This document shows positions 8,966 to 18,687 of a stretch of DNA of 61,728 nt, in pieces (the first letter of the stretch is position 1; the number at the start of each line of letters is the position of its first letter). The stretch is from Alphaproteobacteria bacterium (lineage in GTDB: Bacteria; Pseudomonadota; Alphaproteobacteria; UBA828). The position numbers and the translations under genes are program-made. Location: positions 1 to 61,728 of the forward strand of contig JAUVWK010000001.1 in NCBI GenBank assembly GCA_030604165.1, in the 5' to 3' direction. The notes under the pieces were generated by a model that saw nothing but the letters and a program-made list of their open reading frames with translations, was not told the DNA's origin and ran no database searches.

Positions 8966-9454
8966 ATGGCTTTGATCGACCAGACCGCGCGTTCTCTACT
9001 GCTCGCCGAGTTGATCTCCGGCATGGTGCTCACCTTCCGCCATATGTTTCGGCGCAGGGTGACCGTCAACTATCCGCATGAGAAAGGGCCGCTCAGCTCG
9101 CGGTTTCGCGGCGAGCATGCGTTGCGGCGCTATCCCAACGGCGAAGAGCGCTGCATCGCCTGCAAGCTCTGTGAGGCGATTTGCCCGGCGCAGGCGATCA
9201 CCATCGAGGCCGAGCCCCGCGAGGACGGTAGCCGGCGCACGACGCGCTACGACATCGATATGGTCAAGTGCATCTATTGCGGCTTTTGCCAGGAGGCTTG
9301 TCCGGTCGATGCGATCGTCGAGGGACCGAATTTCGAGTTCGCCGCGGAGACCCGCGAGGAGCTCTTGTACAACAAGGATAAATTGCTTGCGAACGGCGAC
9401 CGCTGGGAGCGCGAAATTGCCGCGAACCTGGCGACCGAGGCGCCCTACCGATAG
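8966..9454 (+). CDS. nuoI: NADH-quinone oxidoreductase subunit I
   Basis: NuoI is the 8Fe ferredoxin-like subunit that holds clusters N6a and N6b and passes electrons to NuoB. The 162-residue protein has two CxxCxxCxxxC motifs, CIACKLCEAICP and CIYCGFCQEACP, spaced as in homologues. The N-terminal amphipathic segment that anchors it to the membrane includes GMVLTFRHMF. The 89-base gap before it contains no gene. Confidence 0.97.
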   Translation: MALIDQTARSLLLAELISGMVLTFRHMFRRRVTVNYPHEKGPLSSRFRGEHALRRYPNGEERCIACKLCEAICPAQAITIEAEPREDGSRRTTRYDIDMVKCIYCGFCQEACPVDAIVEGPNFEFAAETREELLYNKDKLLANGDRWEREIAANLATEAPYR

Positions 9455-9547
9455 TTGGGCGCGCCGCTCGCAAGCGGCACGGCGAGACGCGAACGCTTTG
9501 ACGAGACAGGAAACACGGCCGGAAGAGCCGAAAGCACAGACGCAACG

Positions 9548-10177
9548 ATGATCATCGAAACAATTGTCTTTTACGTTTTCGCCGTGGTTACGGTCGCCGC
9601 CGGTGTGATGGTCGTCGTGTCGCGCAACCCGGTGCATTCGGTCTTGTTTCTGATTCTGGCTTTTTTCAGCTCCGCCGGCCTATTCGTGCTCATGGGGGCC
9701 GAATTCCTGGCAATGGTCCTGATCATCGTTTATGTCGGCGCGGTCGCGGTGCTGTTCCTGTTCGTGGTGATGATGCTGGACATCAATTTCAGCGAGCTCA
9801 GGGCCGGTTTTTTCCAGTACCTGCCGGTGGGCGGCGTGGTCGGCGTTATCCTGCTAGCCGAACTGATCTTGGTCTTCGCCTCCGGTGCGGCGGACATCAC
9901 GCTGCCGAAAACCGTCGCCTCGCCGACGCCGCCGGCCGACGTGGTGTCGAATACCGAGGCGCTCGGCAATATCCTGTACACGCGCTACGCCTATTTGTTC
10001 CAGGCGGCCGGGCTGGTTCTGCTGGTTGCCATGATCGGCGCCATCGTGCTGACCCACCGGCGCCGGGTCGGCGTGCGCCGCCAGCGTATCGCGGATCAAG
10101 TCGCGCGCGACCCCAAGGACGTCATCGAGTTGAAGGACGTTAAGCCGGGCGAGGGAGCGTCATGGAAATCGGATTGA
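9548..10177 (+). CDS. nuoJ: NADH-quinone oxidoreductase subunit J
   Basis: NuoJ is a membrane subunit next to NuoH; a helix with a pi-bulge in it helps couple quinone chemistry to proton transfer. The 209-residue protein has five hydrophobic helices and the conserved VLIIVYVGAVAVLFLFVVMM stretch in helix three. The start at 9548 is chosen because the family begins directly at the first hydrophobic helix; an upstream in-frame start would add 31 polar residues. The last 35 residues are a charged cytoplasmic tail. Confidence 0.95.
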   Translation: MIIETIVFYVFAVVTVAAGVMVVVSRNPVHSVLFLILAFFSSAGLFVLMGAEFLAMVLIIVYVGAVAVLFLFVVMMLDINFSELRAGFFQYLPVGGVVGVILLAELILVFASGAADITLPKTVASPTPPADVVSNTEALGNILYTRYAYLFQAAGLVLLVAMIGAIVLTHRRRVGVRRQRIADQVARDPKDVIELKDVKPGEGASWKSD

Positions 10178-10470
10178 GCCATTACCTGACCGTGGCGGCG
10201 ATTCTGTTCACGCTCGGTGTGTTCGGAATTTTTCTGAACCGCAAGAACGTGATCATCATGCTGATGTCTATCGAATTGATGTTGCTCGCCGTCAACATCA
10301 ATTTGGTGGCGTTCTCGACTTTCCTGAACGACATGGTGGGCCAGGTGTTCGCGATGCTGGTGCTGACGGTGGCGGCCGCGGAAGCCGCGATCGGCCTTGC
10401 CATATTGGTCGTTTATTTCCGCAATCGCGGCAGTATCGCGGTGGAAGACGTCAACGTGATGAAGGGATAG
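10162..10470 (+). CDS. nuoK: NADH-quinone oxidoreductase subunit K
   Basis: NuoK is a three-helix subunit homologous to MrpC and takes part in the chain of charged residues that links the antiporter-like subunits. The 102-residue protein has the typical helix-two IMLMSIELMLLAVN with its buried glutamate, and AAAEAAIGLAILVVYFR with a second glutamate in helix three. It starts 16 bases before the end of nuoJ. Confidence 0.97.
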   Translation: MEIGLSHYLTVAAILFTLGVFGIFLNRKNVIIMLMSIELMLLAVNINLVAFSTFLNDMVGQVFAMLVLTVAAAEAAIGLAILVVYFRNRGSIAVEDVNVMKG

Positions 10471-10476
10471 CGCCCG

Positions 10477-12405
10477 GTGCTTCTCTATATCGCGCCCGTA
10501 TTTCTACCCCTGATCGGGGCGGCGATTGCTGGACTGTTCGGCCGTCTGATCGGCGCCCGCGCCTCGCAAGTCGTCTCGTGTCTGGCGATGGGCATTGCCG
10601 CCATACTGGCGGTCATCGTCTTCGACCGGGTGGCGATCGGCGGCGAGGTCCAGCAGGTCTACCTCTTCCAGTGGATCAGTTCCGGCGGCTTCGAGGTGGA
10701 TTGGGCCTTCCGGTACGACGCCCTGACCGCGGTGATGGTGTTCGTCGTTTCGATCGTCTCGTTCCTGATTCACGTCTATTCGATCGGCTACATGGCCCAT
10801 GACCCGCATATCCCGCGGTTCTTTGCCTATCTGTCGCTGTTCACCTTTTTCATGCTGGCGCTGATCACGGCGGACAACCTGCTGCAGCTTTATTTCGGCT
10901 GGGAAGGCGTCGGCCTGCTGTCCTATTTGCTGATCGGCTTTTGGTACAAGCGACCGGCGGCGAACTCCGCCGACATCAAGGCCTACGTTGTCAACCGCGT
11001 GGGCGATTTCGGCTTCGGCCTCGGCATCTTGGCGATCTTTCTGACGGTCGGCTCGATCAGCTATGACGCGGTGTTTAGCGCCGCGCCCGACCTGGCGGGG
11101 CGCAGCTTCGAATTTCTCGGCGGCCAGTTCGACATCCTCAACGTCGTCTGCATCCTGTTGTTCGTGGGCGCGATGGGCAAGTCGGCACAATTCCTGCTGC
11201 ACACCTGGCTGCCGGACGCCATGGAGGGTCCGACACCGGTCTCGGCGCTGATCCACGCCGCGACGATGGTGACCGCCGGCGTCTTCATGGTGGCGCGCAT
11301 GTCGCCGCTGTTCGAGTACGCGCCCGTCGCGCTCGCCGTCGTCACCGTGATCGGCGCCATCACGGCGATTTTCGCCGCCTTGATCGCGATCACACAAACC
11401 GACATCAAACGGGTCATCGCGTACTCGACCATGAGCCAGCTCGGCTACATGTTCTTCGCCTGCGGCGTCTCGGCCTATTCGGCGGCCATCTTTCACTTGG
11501 CCACCCACGCTTTCTTCAAGGCGCTCTTGTTCATGGGCGCGGGCGCCGTCATCCACGCCATGTCCGACGAGCAAGATATGCGCCGCATGGGCGGCCTGTG
11601 GAAGCTGATTCCCGTGACCTACGGCTTGATGTGGGTGGGTAGCTTGGCGCTGGCCGGGATCCCGTTCTTCTCCGGTTTTTTCTCGAAAGACATCATTTTG
11701 GAATCGGCCTTTGCCGCGCATACCGGTCTGGGCCAGTTCGCGTTCTGGGCGGGCATCGCGGCCGCGGCCCTCACGGCCCTATATTCGTGGCGCCTGATCA
11801 TTCTTACCTTCCACGGCAAATCGCGGGCGGACGAGCAAGTCCTGGCCCATGTGCACGAGGCGCCGCCGGTGATGACCATTCCGAACGTGCTGCTCGCGAT
11901 TGGCGCTATCGGCGCCGGATATCTGTTGCTGCCGCTGGTCGCCGCCGACGGCGCGTTCTGGGGCGACGCCATCTTCGTTTTGCCCGGGCACGAGGCGCTC
12001 GAAGCGGCGCATCACGTCGATTTCTGGGTCAAGGCGCTACCGACCATCGTGGCCGTGCTCGGCATCGGCGCGGCTTATCTCGCCTACATGGCGTGGCCCG
12101 CCTTGCCGGGCGCCATCGCGGCGCGGCTGCGGCCCTTGTATCTGCTTTCCCTCAACAAGGGCTATGTCGACGAGCTCTACGACTTTGTCTTCGTTCGCCC
12201 GGCCATGTATCTCGGCCGCGGCCTGTGGAAACAGGGCGACGGCGCGGTGATCGACGGCGTCGGCCCGGATGGCTTGGCGGCCGCCGCCTTGGTCCTGGCG
12301 CGCCGGGCGGTTCGGCTGCAGAGCGGCTATCTCTATCACTACGCCTTTGCCATGTTGATCGGTCTGGCCGCGATCGTCACATGGTATTTGTTAGCCCGCA
12401 CGTGA
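10477..12405 (+). CDS. nuoL: NADH-quinone oxidoreductase subunit L
   Basis: NuoL is the distal antiporter-like proton-pumping subunit, with the long lateral helix at its C-terminus. The 642-residue protein starts at a GTG six bases after nuoK. Family features are the FGWEGVGLLSYLLIGFW helix with its glutamate, the LLHTWLPDAMEGPTPVSALIH segment with lysine and histidine of the proton channel, and a C-terminal extension with about 14 to 16 hydrophobic segments in all. The order nuoK-L-M-N is intact. Confidence 0.96.
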   Translation: MLLYIAPVFLPLIGAAIAGLFGRLIGARASQVVSCLAMGIAAILAVIVFDRVAIGGEVQQVYLFQWISSGGFEVDWAFRYDALTAVMVFVVSIVSFLIHVYSIGYMAHDPHIPRFFAYLSLFTFFMLALITADNLLQLYFGWEGVGLLSYLLIGFWYKRPAANSADIKAYVVNRVGDFGFGLGILAIFLTVGSISYDAVFSAAPDLAGRSFEFLGGQFDILNVVCILLFVGAMGKSAQFLLHTWLPDAMEGPTPVSALIHAATMVTAGVFMVARMSPLFEYAPVALAVVTVIGAITAIFAALIAITQTDIKRVIAYSTMSQLGYMFFACGVSAYSAAIFHLATHAFFKALLFMGAGAVIHAMSDEQDMRRMGGLWKLIPVTYGLMWVGSLALAGIPFFSGFFSKDIILESAFAAHTGLGQFAFWAGIAAAALTALYSWRLIILTFHGKSRADEQVLAHVHEAPPVMTIPNVLLAIGAIGAGYLLLPLVAADGAFWGDAIFVLPGHEALEAAHHVDFWVKALPTIVAVLGIGAAYLAYMAWPALPGAIAARLRPLYLLSLNKGYVDELYDFVFVRPAMYLGRGLWKQGDGAVIDGVGPDGLAAAALVLARRAVRLQSGYLYHYAFAMLIGLAAIVTWYLLART

Positions 12406-12415
12406 TGGGAGCGGC

Positions 12416-13963
12416 ATGACCGATTGGCCCATTCTTTCGACCGTCACGTTCCTGCCGCTGGTCGGGGCCGCGTTCATTTTTATGATTCGCGGCGACGAGC
12501 AGACCATCGCGCGCAATGCGCGTCATGTCGGGCTCTGGACCTCGGTCGTCACCTTCGCGCTGTCGCTCTTGGTGGTCGCACGATTCGACACCTCCACCGC
12601 GGACTTTCAGTTCGTGGAGAATGTCGCCTGGATCCCCGAATACAGCATCGGCTATCACCTGGGCGTTGACGGCATTTCGGTCTTCTTCCTGGTCCTGACC
12701 ACTTTCCTGGTGCCGATTTGCCTGTTCTCGAGCTGGACTTCGGTCACGACCAGGGTGCGCGAATATGTGATCGCTTTCCTGATCATGGAAACGCTCATGG
12801 TCGGCGTCTTCTGCGCCCTCGATTTCATCATGTTCTACATTTTCTTCGAGGGCATGTTGCTGCCGATGTTCCTGATCATCGGGGTCTGGGGCGGCCGGGG
12901 CCGGGTCTACGCGGCGTTCAAGTTCTTCCTCTATACGCTGGTCGGCTCGGTGCTGTTCCTGTTGGCCATTCTCTTCATGTATCTCGAAGTCGGTACCACC
13001 GACATTCCGACTCTGCTCGAATACACCTTCGCGCCGGAGCTTCAGACCTGGCTCTGGCTCGCGCTGTTCGCGTCTTTCGCCGTAAAGGTTCCCATGTGGC
13101 CGTTCCACACTTGGTTGCCCGATGCGCATGTCGAGGCGCCCACGGCGGGGTCGGTGATTCTCGCGGGCATTCTCCTGAAGATGGGCGGCTACGGCTTCCT
13201 GCGCTTCTCGCTGCCCATGCTGCCGGACGCCAGCGTGTTCTTCATGCCTTTCATCTTCAGCCTCAGCGTGATCGCGATCATCTACACCTCGCTGGTCGCG
13301 TTGATGCAAGAAGACATGAAGAAGCTGATCGCCTATTCGTCGGTCGCTCATATGGGCATCGTGACGATCGGCATTTTCACCTTTACCGCCCAGGGCATCG
13401 AGGGTGGCATCATTCAGATGCTGAGCCACGGCATCGTCTCGGCCGCGCTGTTCCTCTGCGTCGGCGTTGTCTACGACCGCATTCATTCGCGCGAGATCGC
13501 GAGTTATGGCGGCCTGGTTCGACGCATGCCGGTCTACGCGGTCGTCTTTATGGTGTTTACGCTGGCGGCCGTCGGCCTGCCTGGAACCAGCGGCTTCGTC
13601 GGCGAGTTCCTGGTCATGGTCGGCATTTTCCAGGTCAATACCTGGGTCGCGGTGCTGGCGTTGACCGGAATCATCCTGGGCGCGGCCTATATGCTGTGGC
13701 TTTATCGGCGCGTTATCTTCGGCGAGCTCACCAAGGAAAATCTCAAGTCGATCACCGACCTAAATTGGCGCGAGATCGCCGTATTCGCGCCGCTCATCGG
13801 CCTGGCGTTGTTCATGGGCATCTATCCGACGCCGTTTCTCGAGGTGCTGCACGTGTCCGTCGCCCAGCTCATGGACCAGCCGGCCTTCGCCAAGCTTGGC
13901 GAAGGCGGGGTGAGCGTGGCGAGCGTGATCCCGGACCTGCCGTTCACCTCGGCGCTGAAGTAG
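12416..13963 (+). CDS. nuoM: NADH-quinone oxidoreductase subunit M
   Basis: NuoM is the middle antiporter-like proton pump. The 515-residue protein shows the helix-five glutamate region MFYIFFEGMLLPMFLIIG, the conserved PFHTWLPDAHVEAPTAGSVI channel segment and KLIAYSSVAHMG later in the chain, all at usual spacing. About 14 membrane helices are predicted. The start ATG is ten bases after the end of nuoL. No frame disruption was seen. Confidence 0.97.
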   Translation: MTDWPILSTVTFLPLVGAAFIFMIRGDEQTIARNARHVGLWTSVVTFALSLLVVARFDTSTADFQFVENVAWIPEYSIGYHLGVDGISVFFLVLTTFLVPICLFSSWTSVTTRVREYVIAFLIMETLMVGVFCALDFIMFYIFFEGMLLPMFLIIGVWGGRGRVYAAFKFFLYTLVGSVLFLLAILFMYLEVGTTDIPTLLEYTFAPELQTWLWLALFASFAVKVPMWPFHTWLPDAHVEAPTAGSVILAGILLKMGGYGFLRFSLPMLPDASVFFMPFIFSLSVIAIIYTSLVALMQEDMKKLIAYSSVAHMGIVTIGIFTFTAQGIEGGIIQMLSHGIVSAALFLCVGVVYDRIHSREIASYGGLVRRMPVYAVVFMVFTLAAVGLPGTSGFVGEFLVMVGIFQVNTWVAVLALTGIILGAAYMLWLYRRVIFGELTKENLKSITDLNWREIAVFAPLIGLALFMGIYPTPFLEVLHVSVAQLMDQPAFAKLGEGGVSVASVIPDLPFTSALK

Positions 13964-13973
13964 GAAGGCTCGC

Positions 13974-15434
13974 ATGACCGAATTGGCGAACCCCAACTAC
14001 TTGGCGGCGCTGCCCGAGATGTTTCTGGCGGCGGCGGCGGCCGTCCTGCTCATGATCGGCGTCTTCGTCGGCAATCGCTCGACCACGGCGCTGACACTCT
14101 TGAGTGCCCTGGCGATGGCGGCGGCGTTCATCATGGTGCTGGTCGCGCCGGATGAGCGCGCCACGGCCTTTGGCGGCTTGTTCGTCACCGACACCTTCTC
14201 GACCTTCATGAAATGCCTGGTTTTGATCGGGGCGTCGGTCACGTTGATCATGGGGCTCGGCTATGTGAAACGGGAGGGCATGGCGCGCTTCGAGTTCCCG
14301 GTGCTGATCCTGTTCGCCTCGGTCGGCATGCTGATGATGATTTCGGCGAACGACCTGATCGCGCTCTATATCGGCCTCGAGCTGCAAAGCCTTTCGCTTT
14401 ACATCCTTGCGGCCTTCCGGCGCGATGCCGTGCGCTCGAGTGAGGCCGGGCTGAAATATTTCGTGCTCGGCGCGCTTTCTTCGGGCTTCCTGCTTTATGG
14501 CTGTTCGATGGTTTACGGCTTCACCGGCGCCACCAATTTCGAGGCGATCGCGGCCGCGGTCGCCAGTGGCGGCGAAGCCGGAGCGGCCGGGCCGATCGGT
14601 ATCCTGATCGGGCTGGTCTTCATCGCCGTCGCGCTGGCCTTCAAGATCTCGGCCGTGCCGTTCCATATGTGGACGCCCGACGTTTACGAAGGCGCACCGA
14701 CCCCGGTTACGGCGTTTTTCGCCGCCGCGCCCAAGATCGCCGCGATGGCGCTTTTGCTTCGGGTATTTCTGGGACCGTTCCAGGAGCTGGTCGAGCAATG
14801 GGAGCAGATCATCCTCTTCGTCTCGATTGCCTCCATGGCGCTCGGCGCCTTGGCCGCGATCGGCCAAACCAACATCAAGCGGCTGATGGCTTACAGCTCT
14901 ATCGGGCATGTCGGCTATGCACTGGTAGGGCTTGCGGCCGGCACGCCGGAAGGCGTCCGCGGCGTGATCATATATTTGACGATCTACATGGTCATGAGCC
15001 TCGGCGCCTTCAGCTGTATCCTGGCGATGCGCCAGAAAGGCCAGATGGTCGAGCAGATCTCCGATCTGGCCGGGCTCTCCAAGACCAATCCGCTGATGGC
15101 CTTCTCGTTCGCGGTTTTCATGTTTTCGATGGCGGGAATACCGCCGCTCGCCGGCTTCTTCGGCAAGCTCTACGTCTTTCTTGCGGCGATCGATGCCGGG
15201 CTCTACGGCCTCGCCATCGTGGGCGTTCTGACCAGCGTGGTGGGCGCGTTCTATTACATTCGCATCGTCAAGCTCATGTATTTCGACGAGCCCGCCGCGC
15301 CGCTAGACCGGCCGATCGGCGTCGAGCTCTCCGTCGTGCTGGCGGGGACCGGTATCGTGACGGTCCTATTCTTCGCCTATCCGACGCCAGTGCTGATCGG
15401 GGCGCAGGCGGCGGCGGCGTCGCTCTTTCCTTGA
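13974..15434 (+). CDS. nuoN: NADH-quinone oxidoreductase subunit N
   Basis: NuoN is the proximal antiporter-like subunit and closes the operon. It has 486 residues and about 14 helices. The IALYIGLELQSLSLYIL segment carries the channel glutamate, FKISAVPFHMWTPDVYEGAP the lysine region, and KRLMAYSSIGHVGYAL the later conserved segment. birA follows after 19 bases on the same strand, so the next cluster may be partly co-transcribed with nuo. Confidence 0.97.
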   Translation: MTELANPNYLAALPEMFLAAAAAVLLMIGVFVGNRSTTALTLLSALAMAAAFIMVLVAPDERATAFGGLFVTDTFSTFMKCLVLIGASVTLIMGLGYVKREGMARFEFPVLILFASVGMLMMISANDLIALYIGLELQSLSLYILAAFRRDAVRSSEAGLKYFVLGALSSGFLLYGCSMVYGFTGATNFEAIAAAVASGGEAGAAGPIGILIGLVFIAVALAFKISAVPFHMWTPDVYEGAPTPVTAFFAAAPKIAAMALLLRVFLGPFQELVEQWEQIILFVSIASMALGALAAIGQTNIKRLMAYSSIGHVGYALVGLAAGTPEGVRGVIIYLTIYMVMSLGAFSCILAMRQKGQMVEQISDLAGLSKTNPLMAFSFAVFMFSMAGIPPLAGFFGKLYVFLAAIDAGLYGLAIVGVLTSVVGAFYYIRIVKLMYFDEPAAPLDRPIGVELSVVLAGTGIVTVLFFAYPTPVLIGAQAAAASLFP

Positions 15435-15453
15435 GGGTGCGGGCCCTACCGCC

Positions 15454-16245
15454 GTGTCCGCTCCGAGCCTTCCCGAGGGTTTTCGACTGCTCCGCTTCGA
15501 GGCGGTCGGTAGCACCAACGAAGAAGCCAAGAACCGCGCCAAGGCCGGCGCGCCCGACGGCACGGTGGTTTGGGCGCGGGAGCAGCGAACGGGTCGGGGT
15601 CGGCGCGGCAGTCGCTGGCACTCGCCGCCGGGCAATCTCTATAGCTCGACCGTTTTGCGGCCCGATTGCGATCCGCACGCCGCCGCGCAAGTTTCCTTCG
15701 TGGCGGCGCTTGCGGTCGCTGACCTGTTGGCCGCGCTGTTGCCGGAGACCGTCGAGATCCGTTGCAAGTGGCCCAACGATGTCTTGCTCTCCGGCCGCAA
15801 GGTTTCGGGTATTCTACTCGAGTCCTCGACCACGGCGGCGGGGCGCCTCGACTGGTTGGTGCTTGGCGTGGGCGTGAATCTGGTCCAGCATCCGGGTCTC
15901 GGCGGTCCGCACCCTTCGACCAGTTTGCGCGAGTTCGGCGGGCCCGAAGTGTCGGTGGAGACTGCGTTGGTGACCTACCTGGCGGCGCTCGCCGATTGGC
16001 GGGCACGTTGGCGGAACGCTGGCTTTTCGGTGATTCGTCGCGCCTGGTTGGCGCGGGCGTTCGGACTCGGCCGGCCGATCACCGTCAAGCTCGACCGAAC
16101 CGCGCTCGAAGGGCGTTTTGCCGACCTCGACGCAACCGGGGCGCTCGTGCTCGAATTGCCGGATGGGGCGCGGCGTACGGTGACGGCCGGCGAGGTGTTT
16201 TTTCCGGACGCTGTGCAGGATACGGCTCATGCTGCTCGCGATTGA
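15454..16245 (+). CDS. birA: biotin--[acetyl-CoA-carboxylase] ligase
   Basis: BirA activates biotin with ATP and attaches it to the carrier lysine of biotin-dependent carboxylases. The 263-residue protein starts at a GTG. It has the catalytic glycine-rich loop GRGRRGSRW near residue 50 and KWPNDVLL near residue 107, followed by the small C-terminal domain. There is no N-terminal helix-turn-helix, so it is the monofunctional ligase and not a biotin repressor. Its position after nuoN is common in alphaproteobacteria. It overlaps coaX by 17 bases. Confidence 0.92.
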   Translation: MSAPSLPEGFRLLRFEAVGSTNEEAKNRAKAGAPDGTVVWAREQRTGRGRRGSRWHSPPGNLYSSTVLRPDCDPHAAAQVSFVAALAVADLLAALLPETVEIRCKWPNDVLLSGRKVSGILLESSTTAAGRLDWLVLGVGVNLVQHPGLGGPHPSTSLREFGGPEVSVETALVTYLAALADWRARWRNAGFSVIRRAWLARAFGLGRPITVKLDRTALEGRFADLDATGALVLELPDGARRTVTAGEVFFPDAVQDTAHAARD

Positions 16246-17020
16246 CGTTGGCAATACCAATTCGGTGTTCGCCGTCTTTTCCCTCGAGCGCGCCGACATG
16301 GCTTTGCGCGGGCAGTGGCGCGCCGCCACCGACGCCAACCGCACGGCCGATGAATACGCGGTCTGGCTCGGTCAATTGTTGGCGGGCGCGGCGCTTAAGC
16401 TCGACGGTGTGACCGCGGCCATTATCTCTACCGTCGTGCCCCAAGGCCTGACGGCGCTGCGCGGCTTGTGCGAGCGCTATTGCGGTTGCGCGCCGCTGGT
16501 GATCGGCGAGCCAGGCGTTGACCTTGGCATCGGCGTTAACGTCGGCCGGCCGGAGGAGGTCGGTGCCGACCGCCTAGCCAACGCGGTGGGTGCGCACGCA
16601 CGCTACGAAGGAGCCCTCATCGTCCTCGATTTCGGCACCGCGACGACCTTCGACGCGATCGCGCCGAACGGCGACTATGAGGGGGGCGTTATAGCGCCTG
16701 GCATCAACTTGTCGCTGGAAGCGCTGCATCGGGCGGCGGCGCAGCTCCCGCGCATCGCCGTATCGAAGCCCGAGCGTGTCATCGGCAAGGGGACGGTGGC
16801 GGCCATGCAATCGGGTATCTATTGGGGGTATGTCGGCCTGATCGAGGGTATCGTCGCGGGCATGAAGGCGGAATATGACGCTGCCATGACCACCGTGGCG
16901 ACCGGCGGCCTGGCCTCGCTGTTCGCGGACGCGACCCGCGCCATCGATATCGACGATCCAGACCTGACCATCGCCGGATTGCTCGAGGTATTTCAACGCA
17001 ACCGGCCCGAGCGCGCATGA
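16229..17020 (+). CDS. coaX: type III pantothenate kinase
   Basis: CoaX phosphorylates pantothenate, the first step of coenzyme A synthesis, and belongs to the ASKHA fold. The 263-residue protein begins with the nucleotide-phosphate motif LLAIDVGNTNSVFAVF. It has the pantothenate and dimer segment GADRLANAVGAH near residue 112 and the second phosphate motif LIVLDFGTATTFDAI near residue 130. Type III kinases are not feedback-inhibited by CoA. The end overlaps the RNase J start by four bases. Confidence 0.94.
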   Translation: MLLAIDVGNTNSVFAVFSLERADMALRGQWRAATDANRTADEYAVWLGQLLAGAALKLDGVTAAIISTVVPQGLTALRGLCERYCGCAPLVIGEPGVDLGIGVNVGRPEEVGADRLANAVGAHARYEGALIVLDFGTATTFDAIAPNGDYEGGVIAPGINLSLEALHRAAAQLPRIAVSKPERVIGKGTVAAMQSGIYWGYVGLIEGIVAGMKAEYDAAMTTVATGGLASLFADATRAIDIDDPDLTIAGLLEVFQRNRPERA

Positions 17021-18684
17021 CCGACGCGCTCGCCCTCGATCCTGAGGCCCTGCATTTTCTGCCGCTTGGCGGGAGCGGCGAGATCGGCATGAACCTCAAC
17101 CTCTACGGCTGCCGGGGCAAGTGGTTGATGGTCGACCTCGGCATCACCTTCGCCGATGCGGGGCTGCCTGGGGTGAATGTGATCGTCCCCGACCCGGCGT
17201 TCATCGAAGCGCACGCGGGCGACCTGCTCGGGCTGGTGTTGACCCATGCGCACGAAGACCATCTTGGCGCCGTACCTTATCTTTGGCCGAGGCTGCGCTG
17301 CCCGATCTATGCCACCCCGTTCACCGCTGCCGTGCTGCGCGGCAAGCTCGCGGACGCCGAGCTACTCGACCAGGTGCCACTGACCGAGGTGCCGCGTTCA
17401 GGCCGGCTGTCGCTCGATCCGTTCGCCATCGAATTCGTCTCCGTCGCTCACTCGATCCCGGAGGCTAACGCGTTGATCATCCGCACGCCGTTCGGCGATG
17501 TACTGCACACGGGCGATTGGAAACTCGATCCGGAGCCGCTGGTTGGCGGCGCAACCGACGAAGCGGCGCTCCGCGCGGCTGGCGACCGCGGGCTGCTGGC
17601 GATGATATGCGATTCCACCAACGTGCTGCGCGAAGGCGAATCGGGTTCGGAAGCGGCGGTGCGCGAGCGCCTGGTCGAGCTGGTGGGCCGCTGCGATAAG
17701 GGGCTCGCGGTGACGCAGTTCGCTTCCAATATCGCGCGCATGGCCTCTGTCGCCCACGCCGCGCAGGCCAGCGGGCGCGAGCTGGTGCTGGTGGGACGCG
17801 CGCTTTGGCGTTACGCCGCCGCCGCTCAACAGACCGGATATCTCGACGAGTCCGTACGGCTCTTGCGCGAGGAGGAGGGGGCGGAGCTGCGACCGCGCGA
17901 CGTGCTCTATCTGTGCACCGGCTGCCAGGGCGAGCCACGCGCGGCGATGGCCGGGATCGCGGCGGACACGCGCCGCGCGGTCAAGCTGACGACGGGCGAT
18001 ACGGTGATCTTCTCCTCCAAGGTCATTCCCGGCAACGAGCGCGCCATCGTGCGCGTGCATAATCGTCTGGTGCGGCGCGGCATCGCGGTAATCGCCGAAG
18101 AGGACGCCGCCGTGCACGTCTCGGGCCATCCCTGCCGCGACGAAATGGCGCGCATGTATCGCTGGGCCCGCCCCCGAATCGCGGTACCGGTGCACGGCGA
18201 GGCGCGGCACCTCAGCGAACACGCGGCGTTCGCCGAGCAGCTGCAAGTGCCCGAGAGCGTCGTCATCGGCAACGGCGACGTGCTGCGGCTCGCGCCCGGG
18301 TCGCCGGAAGTTGTCGAGGCGGTGCACGCCGGCCGACTGGCGGTCGACGGCACCCGGCTCGTGCCGCCCGACCATGCCTCGATCCGGGCGCGCCGCCGCC
18401 TGATGCAAAACGGCGTGGTGTTTATCGCGCTTGTGCTCGACCGCGGCGGCAAACTGGTCGCGGATCCGAACGTCGCCGCCCAGGGCATCATCGATACGGA
18501 TGAGGACGCGCCGGCTCGGGCCGAGGTTGCCGCCGCCGCGCGCGCCGCCATCGGCGCGTTGCGGGGAGCGCAGGCGCGGGACGTCGAGGCGATTCGCGAA
18601 GCGGCACGCGTTACGGCGCGGCGCGCGCTGCTCGCCAGCCACAGCCGGCGGCCCGTGATCGACGTGCAGATCGTACGGGTATAA
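17017..18684 (+). CDS. rnj: ribonuclease J
   Basis: RNase J is a beta-CASP metallo-beta-lactamase nuclease with 5'-3' exonuclease and endonuclease activity, used in RNA maturation and decay. The 555-residue protein shows the metal site THAHEDHLGAVPYLW near residue 75, LHTGDWKLD near residue 167, the CDSTNV beta-CASP start near residue 203, and a late SGHPCRDE histidine motif. The length equals alphaproteobacterial RNase J. It begins inside the coaX stop and is followed three bases later by mce. Confidence 0.94.
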   Translation: MTDALALDPEALHFLPLGGSGEIGMNLNLYGCRGKWLMVDLGITFADAGLPGVNVIVPDPAFIEAHAGDLLGLVLTHAHEDHLGAVPYLWPRLRCPIYATPFTAAVLRGKLADAELLDQVPLTEVPRSGRLSLDPFAIEFVSVAHSIPEANALIIRTPFGDVLHTGDWKLDPEPLVGGATDEAALRAAGDRGLLAMICDSTNVLREGESGSEAAVRERLVELVGRCDKGLAVTQFASNIARMASVAHAAQASGRELVLVGRALWRYAAAAQQTGYLDESVRLLREEEGAELRPRDVLYLCTGCQGEPRAAMAGIAADTRRAVKLTTGDTVIFSSKVIPGNERAIVRVHNRLVRRGIAVIAEEDAAVHVSGHPCRDEMARMYRWARPRIAVPVHGEARHLSEHAAFAEQLQVPESVVIGNGDVLRLAPGSPEVVEAVHAGRLAVDGTRLVPPDHASIRARRRLMQNGVVFIALVLDRGGKLVADPNVAAQGIIDTDEDAPARAEVAAAARAAIGALRGAQARDVEAIREAARVTARRALLASHSRRPVIDVQIVRV

Positions 18685-18687
18685 GGC